This document shows positions 35,811 to 44,314 of a stretch of DNA of 64,000 nt, in pieces. Numbering within the stretch: position 1 is the stretch's first letter; every line of letters starts with the position of its first letter. Made by a program: the position numbers and the translations under genes. Under the pieces are notes generated by a model. The model was not told where the DNA came from. It was given only the letters and a program-made list of their open reading frames with translations, and did no database searches. The stretch is from Pectobacterium aquaticum (GTDB lineage Bacteria; Pseudomonadota; Gammaproteobacteria; Enterobacterales; Enterobacteriaceae): NCBI RefSeq assembly GCF_003382565.3, contig NZ_CP086253.1:2356001-2420000 (forward strand), in the 5' to 3' direction.

Positions 35811-36827
35811 CTATTCTGTCGTCAACATCAGTCGTAAACGGCCACTGCCGCTCCATATCTGGCATTGCCATGCTTCACACTGATAATTCAGTTGGTTGAG
35901 ATAAGCGCCTTCAAGCGTGCCTAAAGGGACACCACTCTTCAACGCTATCTGCTGTCCGTTAACGTTCAACGTCGCATTTAGCCCAGCGGAAATCAGTATC
36001 AACTGTTTTAACTGCTGATGATAATATCCTACGAGTAAAGGAAAACGGCCGTCTAGGCTCGCCTGCCGCAATAACTGGTTTACCTGCTTTAATAACGTCG
36101 GCAGATACGGCAAACGGTGTTGTTGATCGGCCAAATGCTCCTGAAGCACCCCATTGAACAAGGTCCGAAGCAGTAACGCTGCCAGCGTCCCATTATTATT
36201 GACGCCCTGAGTGACATCAAGGCAATAGAACGCTAGCTCAGTCTCCGAAAGCGCGGCAATATCCAACACCAGCGCTGGTTGTTCTGCTGCCGTCAACTGA
36301 CGATAGTTAATACGGCAACGAGCAAGCGTTTGCTGAACGGGCGGCTGTAGCTGAGCAAGCAGTTTGGTGACCGCTTCAGGAGATTGATTCAGGGAATCCA
36401 TGTCCTGCATGAGTTGATCCATCTCATTCAGCTGTGAGGTGAACATATCAGGATACAGACAGGACATCACGGCTTCACGCAAACGTGCATAGTCACGAAT
36501 CGGCTTCAACAACACATCCTGAACACCAAGCCGCAAGACCTTGGCGATGTCTGCCATCTGGCTGGTTGCAGAGATGATCAGTATTGGCGTGTCGTTGTCT
36601 TTCAAGCGCAGACGTTCAAGGAACTCGATTCCTCCCATCGTCGGCATATTCAGATCGCAAATCATTAAATCGGGTTGGTTATGTTCAAGAGTACTTAACG
36701 CATCTAATCCATTAATGGCTTCCTGAACTGAAGCTCCAAGAGAAGTCAGATAACCAGCGAGCACAGAGCGAAAAACAGCCTCGTCATCAATGACTAAAAT
36801 ATGCTTACCCGCCAGTGGTTTTTCCAT
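35811..36827 (-). CDS. rssB: RssB, response regulator and adaptor for RpoS proteolysis
   Basis: 338 residues. The N-terminal receiver domain (about 8-125) has the acidic pair D14/D15, phospho-acceptor D58 and the conserved Lys in LLKPIRDYA. The C-terminal half is a degenerate PP2C-like domain, as in E. coli RssB. Phosphorylated RssB delivers sigma-S to ClpXP. It follows rssA with a gap of about 120 bp. Confidence 0.95.
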   Translation of the reverse strand: MEKPLAGKHILVIDDEAVFRSVLAGYLTSLGASVQEAINGLDALSTLEHNQPDLMICDLNMPTMGGIEFLERLRLKDNDTPILIISATSQMADIAKVLRLGVQDVLLKPIRDYARLREAVMSCLYPDMFTSQLNEMDQLMQDMDSLNQSPEAVTKLLAQLQPPVQQTLARCRINYRQLTAAEQPALVLDIAALSETELAFYCLDVTQGVNNNGTLAALLLRTLFNGVLQEHLADQQHRLPYLPTLLKQVNQLLRQASLDGRFPLLVGYYHQQLKQLILISAGLNATLNVNGQQIALKSGVPLGTLEGAYLNQLNYQCEAWQCQIWSGSGRLRLMLTTE

Positions 36828-36945
36828 CAGTACCCCTTACTTCAAACACCGAATAATCACAGTTGCTTTAGCGCCAGTGTGCCTGATAGACAGCACACTT
36901 AGTCTCCTTCGCTACCTGTACTTTAACTACATGCAGCGCGCTTCA

Positions 36946-37851
36946 CTATGCCTCTTTAGCTAGCGGCAACAATTCATCACGCCTCTTTTGCACCGCCTTA
37001 TAACCCGCCTCAATCGCTTCCTGCGCCCGATGAAAATCTAAGGTAGCAATCTGGGGACAATACGGTTGCAGCAGCACATCTGGTGGATCGCCCGCCATCC
37101 GCGTCATCTTCAACCGATTTTCCAGAATCTGGATCGACGTACTCATTATCTCCATCGCCGTTGGCGAACTTTCCGCTGGCTGGCGACGGCTTCGTAGTAA
37201 ACGTTCACGAATTCTGCTACGCCAATCTTGTGGAACATTCTCCACATCAATGTCCGACGCCGTCGGTTTGATCGACAGCAAATCCTGATGATTAAGGCTG
37301 GCGTCGTGCTGGAGATCAACCGCGATAACAATGTCGGCCCCCATTGCCCGTGCCAGAGAAACGGGAACGGGGTTAACCACCGCGCCATCCACTAGCCAGT
37401 AATCGTTAAATCGAACGGGGGATAGCAGGCCTGGCATACTGCAAGACGCCCGCATAGCCTGATGCAAGTCGCCTTCCGTCAGCCATAGCTCACGCCCTGT
37501 ACTAAGGTTGGTCGTCACTACGCCATATTTGATAGCACAGTCTTCAATCTGTGTTGTATGTAACAAATGCTTCACACTATTAAAAACACGATCGCCACGC
37601 AACAAACTACCGCGTTGCCAGGAGAGATCCATCAGACGAATCACATCCCAGTAGCCGAAGCTTCTTACCCAGCGATCCATTGAGGATAAACTGTTTGTGG
37701 CATACGCCGCACCAACCAGCGCACCGATAGAACAACCGGCCACAACATCAACCTTTACCCCCATTTCTGTTAACGCATTAAACACACCAATATGCGCCCA
37801 TCCTTTCGCTGCCCCAGATCCCAAGGCTATTCCAATTTTTTTCCGCTGCAT
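36946..37851 (-). CDS. rssA: RssA, patatin-like phospholipase family protein
   Basis: 301 residues. The patatin-type oxyanion motif GSGAAKGW (11-18), the nucleophile serine S41 in GCSIG and the DGA motif (WLVDGAVVNP) form the Ser-Asp dyad. The natural substrate is unknown. I chose ATG 37851 (MQRKKIGIALGSG), with AGGTGG upstream, over in-frame ATGs at 37872 and 37884, because the family begins there. It is divergent from ychJ. Confidence 0.93.
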   Translation of the reverse strand: MQRKKIGIALGSGAAKGWAHIGVFNALTEMGVKVDVVAGCSIGALVGAAYATNSLSSMDRWVRSFGYWDVIRLMDLSWQRGSLLRGDRVFNSVKHLLHTTQIEDCAIKYGVVTTNLSTGRELWLTEGDLHQAMRASCSMPGLLSPVRFNDYWLVDGAVVNPVPVSLARAMGADIVIAVDLQHDASLNHQDLLSIKPTASDIDVENVPQDWRSRIRERLLRSRRQPAESSPTAMEIMSTSIQILENRLKMTRMAGDPPDVLLQPYCPQIATLDFHRAQEAIEAGYKAVQKRRDELLPLAKEA

Positions 37852-37983
37852 GATCGATCCACCTGCCTTCATTTTAGCGCACATTGCTACACGTAGAGTT
37901 TCTTAGGTAACATATCGGCATCCTGCATAGTGATCTGTTTATTATCTATCAGTTTTTATCTTAAATTTTCTTCAGGAGACGTC

Positions 37984-38451
37984 GTGTCAGAATTTTGCCC
38001 CTGTTGCAGTGGGTTGCAGTATAACGCATGCTGTCAACCCTACCTCACGCATGCCGCAACAGCGGCTGAACCCGCCATATTAATGCGATCGCGCTATAGC
38101 GCCTATGTCAAACACGATGTCGATTACCTTATCGCTACCTGGCATCCCGATCTTCAACCCGAGAAATGGCGTGAGTCCCTCGCGGAAAGTTGCCAGAATT
38201 CGCAGTGGCTCGGCCTTACTATACTGGCAACGTCTCCTGGAAAAACGCCCGATGAGGGGTATGTGGAATTCGCCGCACGTTATCTATCTGAAAGCGACAA
38301 CCAGCGAACAGAAGTGATGCGAGAGCGCTCACGCTTCCTTCGTCAGCATAATCGCTGGTACTATATAGACGGCGTTCATTTGCAGACCGGCAGAAATGAA
38401 CCTTGCCCGTGTGGTTCCGGCAAAAAATACAAAAAGTGTTGCGGACAATAG
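37984..38451 (+). CDS. ychJ: YchJ, UPF0225 protein with two SEC-C motifs
   Basis: 155 residues. An N-terminal CPCCSGLQYNACC and a C-terminal CPCGSGKKYKKCC are SEC-C-type zinc-binding motifs, flanking an NTF2-like core (RSRYSAYVKHDVDYLIATWHPD). Function is unknown. The start is GTG 37984 with AGGAG just upstream; the frame is open upstream but lacks a ribosome site. purU follows about 80 nt later in the same direction. Confidence 0.92.
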   Translation: MSEFCPCCSGLQYNACCQPYLTHAATAAEPAILMRSRYSAYVKHDVDYLIATWHPDLQPEKWRESLAESCQNSQWLGLTILATSPGKTPDEGYVEFAARYLSESDNQRTEVMRERSRFLRQHNRWYYIDGVHLQTGRNEPCPCGSGKKYKKCCGQ

Positions 38452-38534
38452 AACACAGGCAGTCCCCCACGCGGCCTTATTGCTGCGTTACCCTAAGATC
38501 GTTATTTTAGTTTTTGGACAGGATCCACACGCTC

Positions 38535-39383
38535 ATGCAATCCCAAAATATACAAAGAAAAGTATTACGAACCATTTGCCCCGACGCAAAAGGGCTCATC
38601 GCGAAAATTACGAATATTTGTTATAAGCACGAACTGAACATCGTGCAAAACAATGAGTTTGTCGATCATCGCACTGGCCGCTTTTTCATGCGGACCGAGT
38701 TGGAAGGGATTTTCAACGACACTACGCTGTTAGCCGATCTGGATAGCGCACTTCCCGAAGGGTCTTCTCGCGAATTAACCGCAGCTGGCCGTCGTCGCAT
38801 CGTCGTTCTGGTGACGAAAGAAGCCCACTGTTTGGGCGATCTGTTGATGAAAAGCGCCTACGGTGGTTTGGATGTCGAAATCTCCGCCGTCATCGGCAAC
38901 CACGATACCTTGCAGACGTTGGTTGAGCGGTTTGATATTCCTTTCCATCTGGTCAGCCATGAAGGTCTGACTCGCGAAGATCACGATCAAAAAATGATCG
39001 CGCAGATCGACCAATACAAACCCGATTACGTCGTGCTGGCGAAATATATGCGAGTGCTGACACCGGCGTTTGTTCAGCACTACCCAAATCAGGTGATCAA
39101 CATTCACCATTCGTTCTTACCCGCTTTTATCGGTGCTCGCCCGTACCATCAGGCTTATGAGCGCGGTGTCAAAATCATTGGTGCGACGGCACACTACGTC
39201 AACGATAATCTGGATGAAGGTCCGATCATCATGCAGGACGTTATTCACGTCGACCATACTTATTCGGGCGACGACATGATGCGTGCAGGGCGAGACGTTG
39301 AGAAAAATGTCCTGAGTCGTGCGCTGTACCGCGTGCTGGGACAGCGTGTTTTTGTCTACGGTAACCGCACCATTATTCTGTAA
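38535..39383 (+). CDS. purU: Formyltetrahydrofolate deformylase
   Basis: 282 residues. An N-terminal ACT domain (about 8-85) is followed by a formyltransferase-like domain with NIHHSFLPAFIGARPYHQAYERG, which holds the catalytic Asn and His, and the Asp-containing NLDEGPIIMQDVIHVDH. It releases formate from 10-formyl-THF, balancing the one-carbon pool and feeding PurT. ATG 38535 gives MQSQNIQRKVLRTICPD as expected. tRNA-Tyr lies 154 bp downstream on the same strand, as in E. coli. Confidence 0.96.
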   Translation: MQSQNIQRKVLRTICPDAKGLIAKITNICYKHELNIVQNNEFVDHRTGRFFMRTELEGIFNDTTLLADLDSALPEGSSRELTAAGRRRIVVLVTKEAHCLGDLLMKSAYGGLDVEISAVIGNHDTLQTLVERFDIPFHLVSHEGLTREDHDQKMIAQIDQYKPDYVVLAKYMRVLTPAFVQHYPNQVINIHHSFLPAFIGARPYHQAYERGVKIIGATAHYVNDNLDEGPIIMQDVIHVDHTYSGDDMMRAGRDVEKNVLSRALYRVLGQRVFVYGNRTIIL

Positions 39384-39468
39384 TTGGTTGATCGGGCATC
39401 TTTTTGTATAAGGATGCGCCGAACGGAATAAAAAAACGGCAACCGCATTTATTTTTGATATATACCGC

Positions 39469-39503
39469 TTTACAGGGGCGCGGCATTTGATATGATGCGC
39501 CCC
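39469..39503 (+). promoter_or_regulatory. tRNA-Tyr promoter with GC-rich discriminator
   Basis: TTTACA (39469-39474), a 16-bp spacer and TATGAT (39491-39496), followed by the GC-rich discriminator GCGCCCC (39497-39503). These elements are almost identical to the stringently controlled E. coli tyrT promoter. Confidence 0.85.
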
Positions 39504-39537
39504 GCTTGAAGCGAAAGCGTCTTGCAGTAAGGCCAGT

Positions 39538-39622
<85 letters not shown>

Positions 39623-39795
39623 TTTCAAAGCAGTACTTCTGAATTACATCCCAACGACAAAGCATCAAATTCCCGTCAGGGGAAGGTGAGAACCTTCGAC
39701 CAAGGTTCGACAAAACCGGCACGGTTTTGAGCAACGCGCAGCGTTGACCCGCAGGGCGAGGAGCGAAGCGACGAGTTATCCTTCCCCCACCACCA
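39623..39795 (+). repeat. 173-bp repeat unit 1, ending in a copy of the tRNA-Tyr 3' end
   Basis: Begins directly after the tRNA CCA and ends with ATCCTTCCCCCACCACCA, an exact copy of the last 18 nt of the tRNA. It contains a GACCCGCAGGGCGAGGAGCG segment. It is analogous to the 178-bp repeats of the E. coli tyrT operon. Confidence 0.9.
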
Positions 39796-39968
39796 TTTCA
39801 AAGCAGCACTTCTGAATTAAATCCCAACACCAAAGTATCAGATTCCCATTAGGGGAAGGTAAGAACCTTCGACCAAGGTTTGACAAAACCGGCACGGTTT
39901 TGAGCAACGCGCAGCGTTGACCCGCAGGGCGAGGAGCGAAGCGACGAGTTATCCTTCCCCCACCACCA
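39796..39968 (+). repeat. 173-bp repeat unit 2
   Basis: Same length as unit 1, with few substitutions by eye, most of them in the first 90 bp; the second half is almost unchanged. It again ends in the 18-nt tRNA-Tyr 3' copy. It is followed by unrelated sequence leading to the end of the UPF0126 gene on the opposite strand. Confidence 0.9.
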
Positions 39969-40013
39969 CTCGCCCCCATAATCAGCGCACTATATAGAAT
40001 GGGGAAAATAGCC

Positions 40014-40640
40014 TTATGCCTTCCCTTTCCAGCGCCCAGGAACATAAGAGAACACAGGGAGCTGCCACGACCAGCGGATTGCCGCCAGACGCACGGCCAA
40101 ACCAATGCTGAATGACGCTAGCAGATTAATATCGTGATTAACGTTAAGCGACTTTAACCCAAGATAGAGAAGTGCGACTAAAAGCGAGACGCTGGCGTAC
40201 AGCTCTTTTTTCAGCACCATGGGCGTACGGTTACAGAAAATATCACGCAATATCCCACCGAAAATCCCGGTTACGATACCCGCCATCACCACCACCGTCG
40301 TTGAATAATTCAGTTGCAGTGCGACGTTGCAGCCAATAACCGTAAAGGCAATCAGCCCCATCGCATCCAGTACCAGAAATAAACGATGCAAGTGGTGCAT
40401 AACGCGCGCAATGATAATCGTGAAAAGGCCTGCGCCAATGGTGAGATAAATATAGCCAGGATGCTGCGTCCAGCCGATGGGATAATTACCAAGAAGAATA
40501 TCGCGAACGGTGCCACCGCCAAGCGCGGTGATAAAGGCAATCATGCCTACGCCAAAAATATCCATATTACGACGTCCGGCAGCCAGCGCCCCAGACATCC
40601 CTTCAGCCGTAATCGCGATCAGATAGATGTAAGTCAGCAC
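40014..40640 (-). CDS. UPF0126/TRIC-type inner-membrane protein (YicG/YadS family)
   Basis: 208 residues with about seven membrane helices in two homologous halves, each with the family signature (GMSGALAAGRRNMDIFGVGMIAFITALGGGTVRDILLG and VTGIFGGILRDIFC). The family is structurally related to TRIC channels. I place the start at GTG 40640, with AGGAT 8 nt upstream; a longer frame to 40757 runs through the riboswitch and is rejected. A tandem glycine riboswitch controls it, which suggests glycine movement across the membrane (inference). Closest E. coli relatives are YicG and YadS. Confidence 0.88.
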   Translation of the reverse strand: MLTYIYLIAITAEGMSGALAAGRRNMDIFGVGMIAFITALGGGTVRDILLGNYPIGWTQHPGYIYLTIGAGLFTIIIARVMHHLHRLFLVLDAMGLIAFTVIGCNVALQLNYSTTVVVMAGIVTGIFGGILRDIFCNRTPMVLKKELYASVSLLVALLYLGLKSLNVNHDINLLASFSIGLAVRLAAIRWSWQLPVFSYVPGRWKGKA

Positions 40641-40659
40641 ACAAGTTATCCTGTGAAAT

Positions 40660-40752
40660 GTGCCACTCCCTCTGTCCGCTTTACCTGAGAGTTTACGCAG
40701 CAGTGCTGCTTGCCCCTTCGGTGGGTTGCGTTGCAACCTCTCTCCAGTTGGC
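40660..40752 (-). ncRNA. Glycine riboswitch, aptamer II
   Basis: On the minus strand the segment reads GGAGAG, then CACCGAAGGGGCAA, AACTCTCAGGTAAA and GGACAGAGG, the conserved core of the glycine (gcvT) riboswitch. The stem GCAGCACTGCTGC forms the variable arm. It ends about 20 nt before the downstream gene's start codon and so can act on ribosome binding. Confidence 0.93.
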
Positions 40753-40763
40753 TTCAATGGAAT

Positions 40764-40867
40764 TCGCAGTTAGGGTAGCCTGAGCGATTATGGGAGTTTG
40801 CGCCTTCGGCGGAGCGCCATTTTATACCCTAAATAATGACGGGTATGCGCCCTCTCTCCTGCGAGGT
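40764..40867 (-). ncRNA. Glycine riboswitch, aptamer I
   Basis: Minus strand: TCGCAG pairs with CTGCGA as P1, enclosing GGAGAGAGG, CGCCGAAGGCGCAAAC and CGCTCAGGC. With aptamer II this makes the cooperative tandem architecture. Its P2 arm is extended by an ATACCC/GGGTAT hairpin whose sequence looks like the joined ends of an ERIC element. Confidence 0.85.
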
Positions 40868-40871
40868 GCGG

Positions 40872-40901
40872 AGTATAGCGGTCGACAAGCCTCATGTTCA
40901 A
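40872..40901 (-). promoter_or_regulatory. Promoter for the glycine riboswitch transcript
   Basis: TTGAAC (40896-40901) and TATACT (40872-40877) on the minus strand with an 18-bp spacer. Transcription would start within a few bases of aptamer I. Confidence 0.7.
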
Positions 40902-41067
40902 CTGAATATAAGTGAATCTTATTTTTAACGATTCCCATCTGCGCCAACCGTCTCTGAAGCCACAGCAATAAGCCCCGTAACCCTATTCGAAAGCGTAGCC
41001 TCGCCGTGACGCCATGCCCCATTTTCTGCTACCATCTGGTCACATTTTTTAGCGAATGGCAGCGAAC

Positions 41068-41874
41068 ATGAAAGTTGTATCTTTTAATATCAATGGCCTG
41101 CGGGCGCGCCCTCATCAGTTGGCCGCCATTATCGAACAACACCAGCCGGATGTGATCGGGTTGCAGGAAACGAAAGTCCACGATGACATGTTTCCGTTAG
41201 AGGATGTCGGCCAGTACGGCTACCACGTTTATTACCACGGACAAAAAGGTCACTACGGCGTCGCACTGCTGTGTAAAGAGCAGCCCATTGCGGTTCGTCG
41301 CGGTTTCCCAACGGATGAAGACGATGCACAGCGCCGGATCATCATGGCAGATTTTGCCACCGAGCACGGCACACTCACCGTCGTTAACGGCTATTTTCCG
41401 CAGGGAGAAAGCCGCGACCATCCGGTGAAATTCCCCGCCAAGACGCGCTTCTATCAGGATCTGCAAACCTATCTGGAACAGCACCATAGCGCGACACAAC
41501 CGCTGATTGTGATGGGTGATGTCAATATCAGCCCTACCGATCTGGATATCGGCATCGGCGAAGAGAACCGTAAGCGCTGGTTGCGTACTGGTAAATGTTC
41601 TTTCCTGCCGGAAGAGCGTGAGTGGATGGCGCGTTTGCAAGGCTGGGGGCTTATCGACACCTTCCGAGCCGCGAATCCAGACAGCAACGATCGTTTTTCG
41701 TGGTTTGACTACCGTTCCGCCGGGTTCGATGACAACCGTGGTCTGCGTATTGACCTGATTCTTGCCAGCACCTTTCTGGCCGAGCGCTGCATCGCCACCG
41801 GTATTGATTACGATATTCGAGGGATGGAAAAACCGTCCGACCATGCACCGATCTGGGCACAGTTTTCGTTATAA
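41068..41874 (+). CDS. xthA: Exonuclease III
   Basis: 268 residues of the exonuclease-endonuclease-phosphatase fold. Catalytic Glu34 (LQETKVHDD), the GDVNISPTDLDIG segment with Asp and Asn, and the C-terminal KPSDHAPIW with the catalytic His are present. It repairs abasic sites and 3'-blocked ends. ATG 41068 (MKVVSFNINGLRARPHQL) matches the family. The last codons and the stop lie inside a 15-bp triplicated repeat. Confidence 0.97.
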   Translation: MKVVSFNINGLRARPHQLAAIIEQHQPDVIGLQETKVHDDMFPLEDVGQYGYHVYYHGQKGHYGVALLCKEQPIAVRRGFPTDEDDAQRRIIMADFATEHGTLTVVNGYFPQGESRDHPVKFPAKTRFYQDLQTYLEQHHSATQPLIVMGDVNISPTDLDIGIGEENRKRWLRTGKCSFLPEEREWMARLQGWGLIDTFRAANPDSNDRFSWFDYRSAGFDDNRGLRIDLILASTFLAERCIATGIDYDIRGMEKPSDHAPIWAQFSL

Positions 41875-41907
41875 GCGTTTTCGTTGTAGAAATTTTCGTT
41901 GCAGAGA
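41863..41907. repeat. Three tandem 15-bp repeats across the xthA stop codon
   Basis: Units 41863-41877, 41878-41892 and 41893-41907 all begin TTTTCGTT and diverge in the last 7 bp. The first unit contains the xthA stop (TAA at 41872-41874), so the gene end is part of the repeat. Confidence 0.85.
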
Positions 41908-41927
41908 TAATACGCGGTGAAAATAAC

Positions 41928-41960
41928 ATCACCGCTGTGCATCCAAGCCACAGCGGTGAT
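41928..41960. terminator. Terminator between xthA and ynjH
   Basis: A 12-bp perfect stem, ATCACCGCTGTG (41928-41939) with CACAGCGGTGAT (41949-41960). The minus-strand side continues GTTATTTTC, so it best serves ynjH; it also lies in position to end xthA. Confidence 0.65.
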
Positions 41961-42008
41961 TAATAATAGGCGAAAGTATTAAGCGTAATGCTCTTTAACC
42001 CACCGTTA

Positions 42009-42296
42009 TTACTTAACCAACTGCCATATCAGGTTATTCGTTCCCAGCGTTTGCTTGTCCCGTACGCATTGCAGAATCACGCCTTCGACTTTTACCACCG
42101 CGCCTTCAGAATAATTCCGGTTTTCATACACGCAGCAACGCAGGCAGTTGTTATTTTGCTCACGCACCGCCGTCCCTGCTCCCCACACTTCCGGTGGAAC
42201 GGGAACAACAATATCTGCTCCGCCACGATTAGCCTGCGCCAGTGCGGGCAGCACGAGCATCACACTGGCGACACACAAAGACACTAACGATTTCAT
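42009..42296 (-). CDS. ynjH: YnjH-like small periplasmic protein (DUF1496)
   Basis: 95 residues. A signal peptide (MKSLVSLCVASVMLVLPALAQA) is followed by a short domain with PPEVWGAG, CLRCCVYENRNYSEGAVV and LQCVRDK; its four cysteines suggest disulfides. Function is unknown. The ATG overlaps the topB stop by 4 bp (42293-42296), so it is translated in tandem with topB. It keeps the ynjH-topB association of E. coli, although there other genes lie between. Confidence 0.82.
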   Translation of the reverse strand: MKSLVSLCVASVMLVLPALAQANRGGADIVVPVPPEVWGAGTAVREQNNNCLRCCVYENRNYSEGAVVKVEGVILQCVRDKQTLGTNNLIWQLVK

Positions 42297-44218
42297 TGCT
42301 CCTGCTCCTTCGCTTTTTTAGCCTGAGGCTTGCGCCGTTTTGATGCACCCGACGGCGGTGCAGAAAGCCCTTTAAACGCCCTCACCGCACCGTTTTGTTT
42401 CGCCTGCTGAATCAACTCCTGCAAGGAATTCGTCAGTGGTTGCATAAAATCCTGATAGCGACATTTTTTCTCGCTAATTTGCGTCAACGTGGCTTCCCAA
42501 TGTGCGGTCATGTCAGGATGCGCAGCGCTCGCAGGCAATGAGTGAATCAACGCCCGCCCCGCTTCACTCGCGTGAATATAGCGGGCTTTCTTAAACAGAA
42601 ATGTCCGTTTAAATAATAACTCGATAATACCCGCGCGCGTCGCCTCAGTTCCTAACCCATCGGTCGCCCGCAGGATTTTTTTCAGTTCTTTGTCCTGCAC
42701 AAAACGCGCGATACCCGTCATTGCTGACAACAGCGTGGCATCGGTAAACGGTCGCGGCGGCTGTGTTTGACGCTCAACCACCTCACCGCGTTCACACAGT
42801 AACTCATCACCTTTTGCTACCACGGGCAACGGCATACCTTCGTTTTCTTCGTCCCGCTCTTTGCCACCCAACAACGTGCGCCAACCGGCTTCGGCCAGAA
42901 ATCGCGCTTTAGCAATAAACTTACCGCCCGCGATATCCAGTTCAATGACGCACTTGCGAAACACGGCGTCTGGGCAGAACTGCATGATGTACTGCCGCGC
43001 GACTAAACCATACACCTTGCGCTCATTCTCCGTCAGCGAGGCACTTGCGCTGCGGGCGGTGGGAATAATCGCGTGGTGAGCATCAACCTTACCATCGTCC
43101 CAGCAGCGGTTACGTCGATCCACATCCATCACCGGCTGTGGCAACAGATCGGGCTGGTGTACGGATATCGCATTCAAGACGGCATGACGCCCAGCAAAAT
43201 GTTCTTCTGGCAGATAGCGACAGTCAGAACGCGGGTACGTAATCAGCTTATGGGTTTCATAGAGCTTCTGGCACACGTCCAGCACCTGCTGCGCACTCAG
43301 CCCGAAACGCTTTGCGGCTTCGATCTGTAACGTCGACAACGAATAAGGCAACGGCGCAGTTTCTGATTCCCGTTTATCATTATAGCTGGTGACAATCGCG
43401 GGCTGGCCTTCGATACGCCTGACGACATGTTCCGCCAGCGAGCGATGCAACAATCGCCCTTCTTCATCCTGATAAGGTTCGCAGGATTCGCTGGGCTGCC
43501 ACATCGCGACAAAACGCTCATCGGCAGGCGTCACGATATGGGCTTTCACTTCAAAGTAATCTTTGGAAACGAAGTTTTCTATCTCTTCATCTCGTCGCAC
43601 CACCAACCCCAGCACCGGTGTCTGCACGCGGCCAACCGACAGCACGCCGTCATAGCCCGCATTGCGCCCTAACAGCGTATAAGCACGGGTCATGTTTATG
43701 CCGTAGAGCCAATCTGCGCGGGAACGCGCCAGCGCCGACACACACAAAGGGATGAACTCTCGGTTCTCACGAAGACGAGAAACGGCACGTTCTACCGCCT
43801 GTGGGTTGAGATCGTTAACCAAACAACGGCGTACCTGCTGGCGTTTTTCTTCCGGCAGAGAAAGGTATTCCAGCACCTCATCCACCAGCAGTTGTCCTTC
43901 ACGATCGGGGTCTCCCGCGTGAATCACTTCGGTGGCATCATTCAGGAGTTTTTTTATGGCATTGAGCTGCTTACTGACCGAGGGCCGCGGCTGCAGCAGC
44001 CATTTCTGGGGAATGATAGGGAGATCGGCAAGCGACCAGCGGGCATAGCGCGCATCATAAACATCCGGCTGCGCCTGCTCCAGCAGGTGCCCCACGCACC
44101 ACGTCACAACATCATTCTGGCCGCAGGCAATAAAGCCATCGCCGCGTCGATGCGGTTTGGGTAACACGTCTGCAATCGCCCGCGCAAGGCTGGGCTTTTC
44201 GGCAATAAAAAGTCGCAT
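42293..44218 (-). CDS. topB: DNA topoisomerase III
   Basis: 641 residues, type IA topoisomerase. The Toprim domain opens MRLFIAEKPSLARAIADVLP with the catalytic Glu7, and HAGDPDREGQ supplies the metal-binding Asp residues. The active-site tyrosine is Y328 in ITYPRSD. The C-terminus is a short basic tail rather than zinc fingers. It decatenates DNA with RecQ. It overlaps ynjH downstream; upstream is ydjA with no selD between them. Confidence 0.96.
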   Translation of the reverse strand: MRLFIAEKPSLARAIADVLPKPHRRGDGFIACGQNDVVTWCVGHLLEQAQPDVYDARYARWSLADLPIIPQKWLLQPRPSVSKQLNAIKKLLNDATEVIHAGDPDREGQLLVDEVLEYLSLPEEKRQQVRRCLVNDLNPQAVERAVSRLRENREFIPLCVSALARSRADWLYGINMTRAYTLLGRNAGYDGVLSVGRVQTPVLGLVVRRDEEIENFVSKDYFEVKAHIVTPADERFVAMWQPSESCEPYQDEEGRLLHRSLAEHVVRRIEGQPAIVTSYNDKRESETAPLPYSLSTLQIEAAKRFGLSAQQVLDVCQKLYETHKLITYPRSDCRYLPEEHFAGRHAVLNAISVHQPDLLPQPVMDVDRRNRCWDDGKVDAHHAIIPTARSASASLTENERKVYGLVARQYIMQFCPDAVFRKCVIELDIAGGKFIAKARFLAEAGWRTLLGGKERDEENEGMPLPVVAKGDELLCERGEVVERQTQPPRPFTDATLLSAMTGIARFVQDKELKKILRATDGLGTEATRAGIIELLFKRTFLFKKARYIHASEAGRALIHSLPASAAHPDMTAHWEATLTQISEKKCRYQDFMQPLTNSLQELIQQAKQNGAVRAFKGLSAPPSGASKRRKPQAKKAKEQEQ

Positions 44219-44314
44219 TATTCACCATCAAGCAGACTGGGCATTTCCCGCGTAACTCGCGGGAAAGCACGCTGTAAAACAGGGTGGAAATCGATATTAT
44301 TCAAGAGATGACGA

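Noticed and set aside
40641..40757. N-terminal extension of the UPF0126 protein
   Set aside because: It would translate through glycine riboswitch aptamer II; GTG 40640 has its own ribosome site and begins the first membrane helix.
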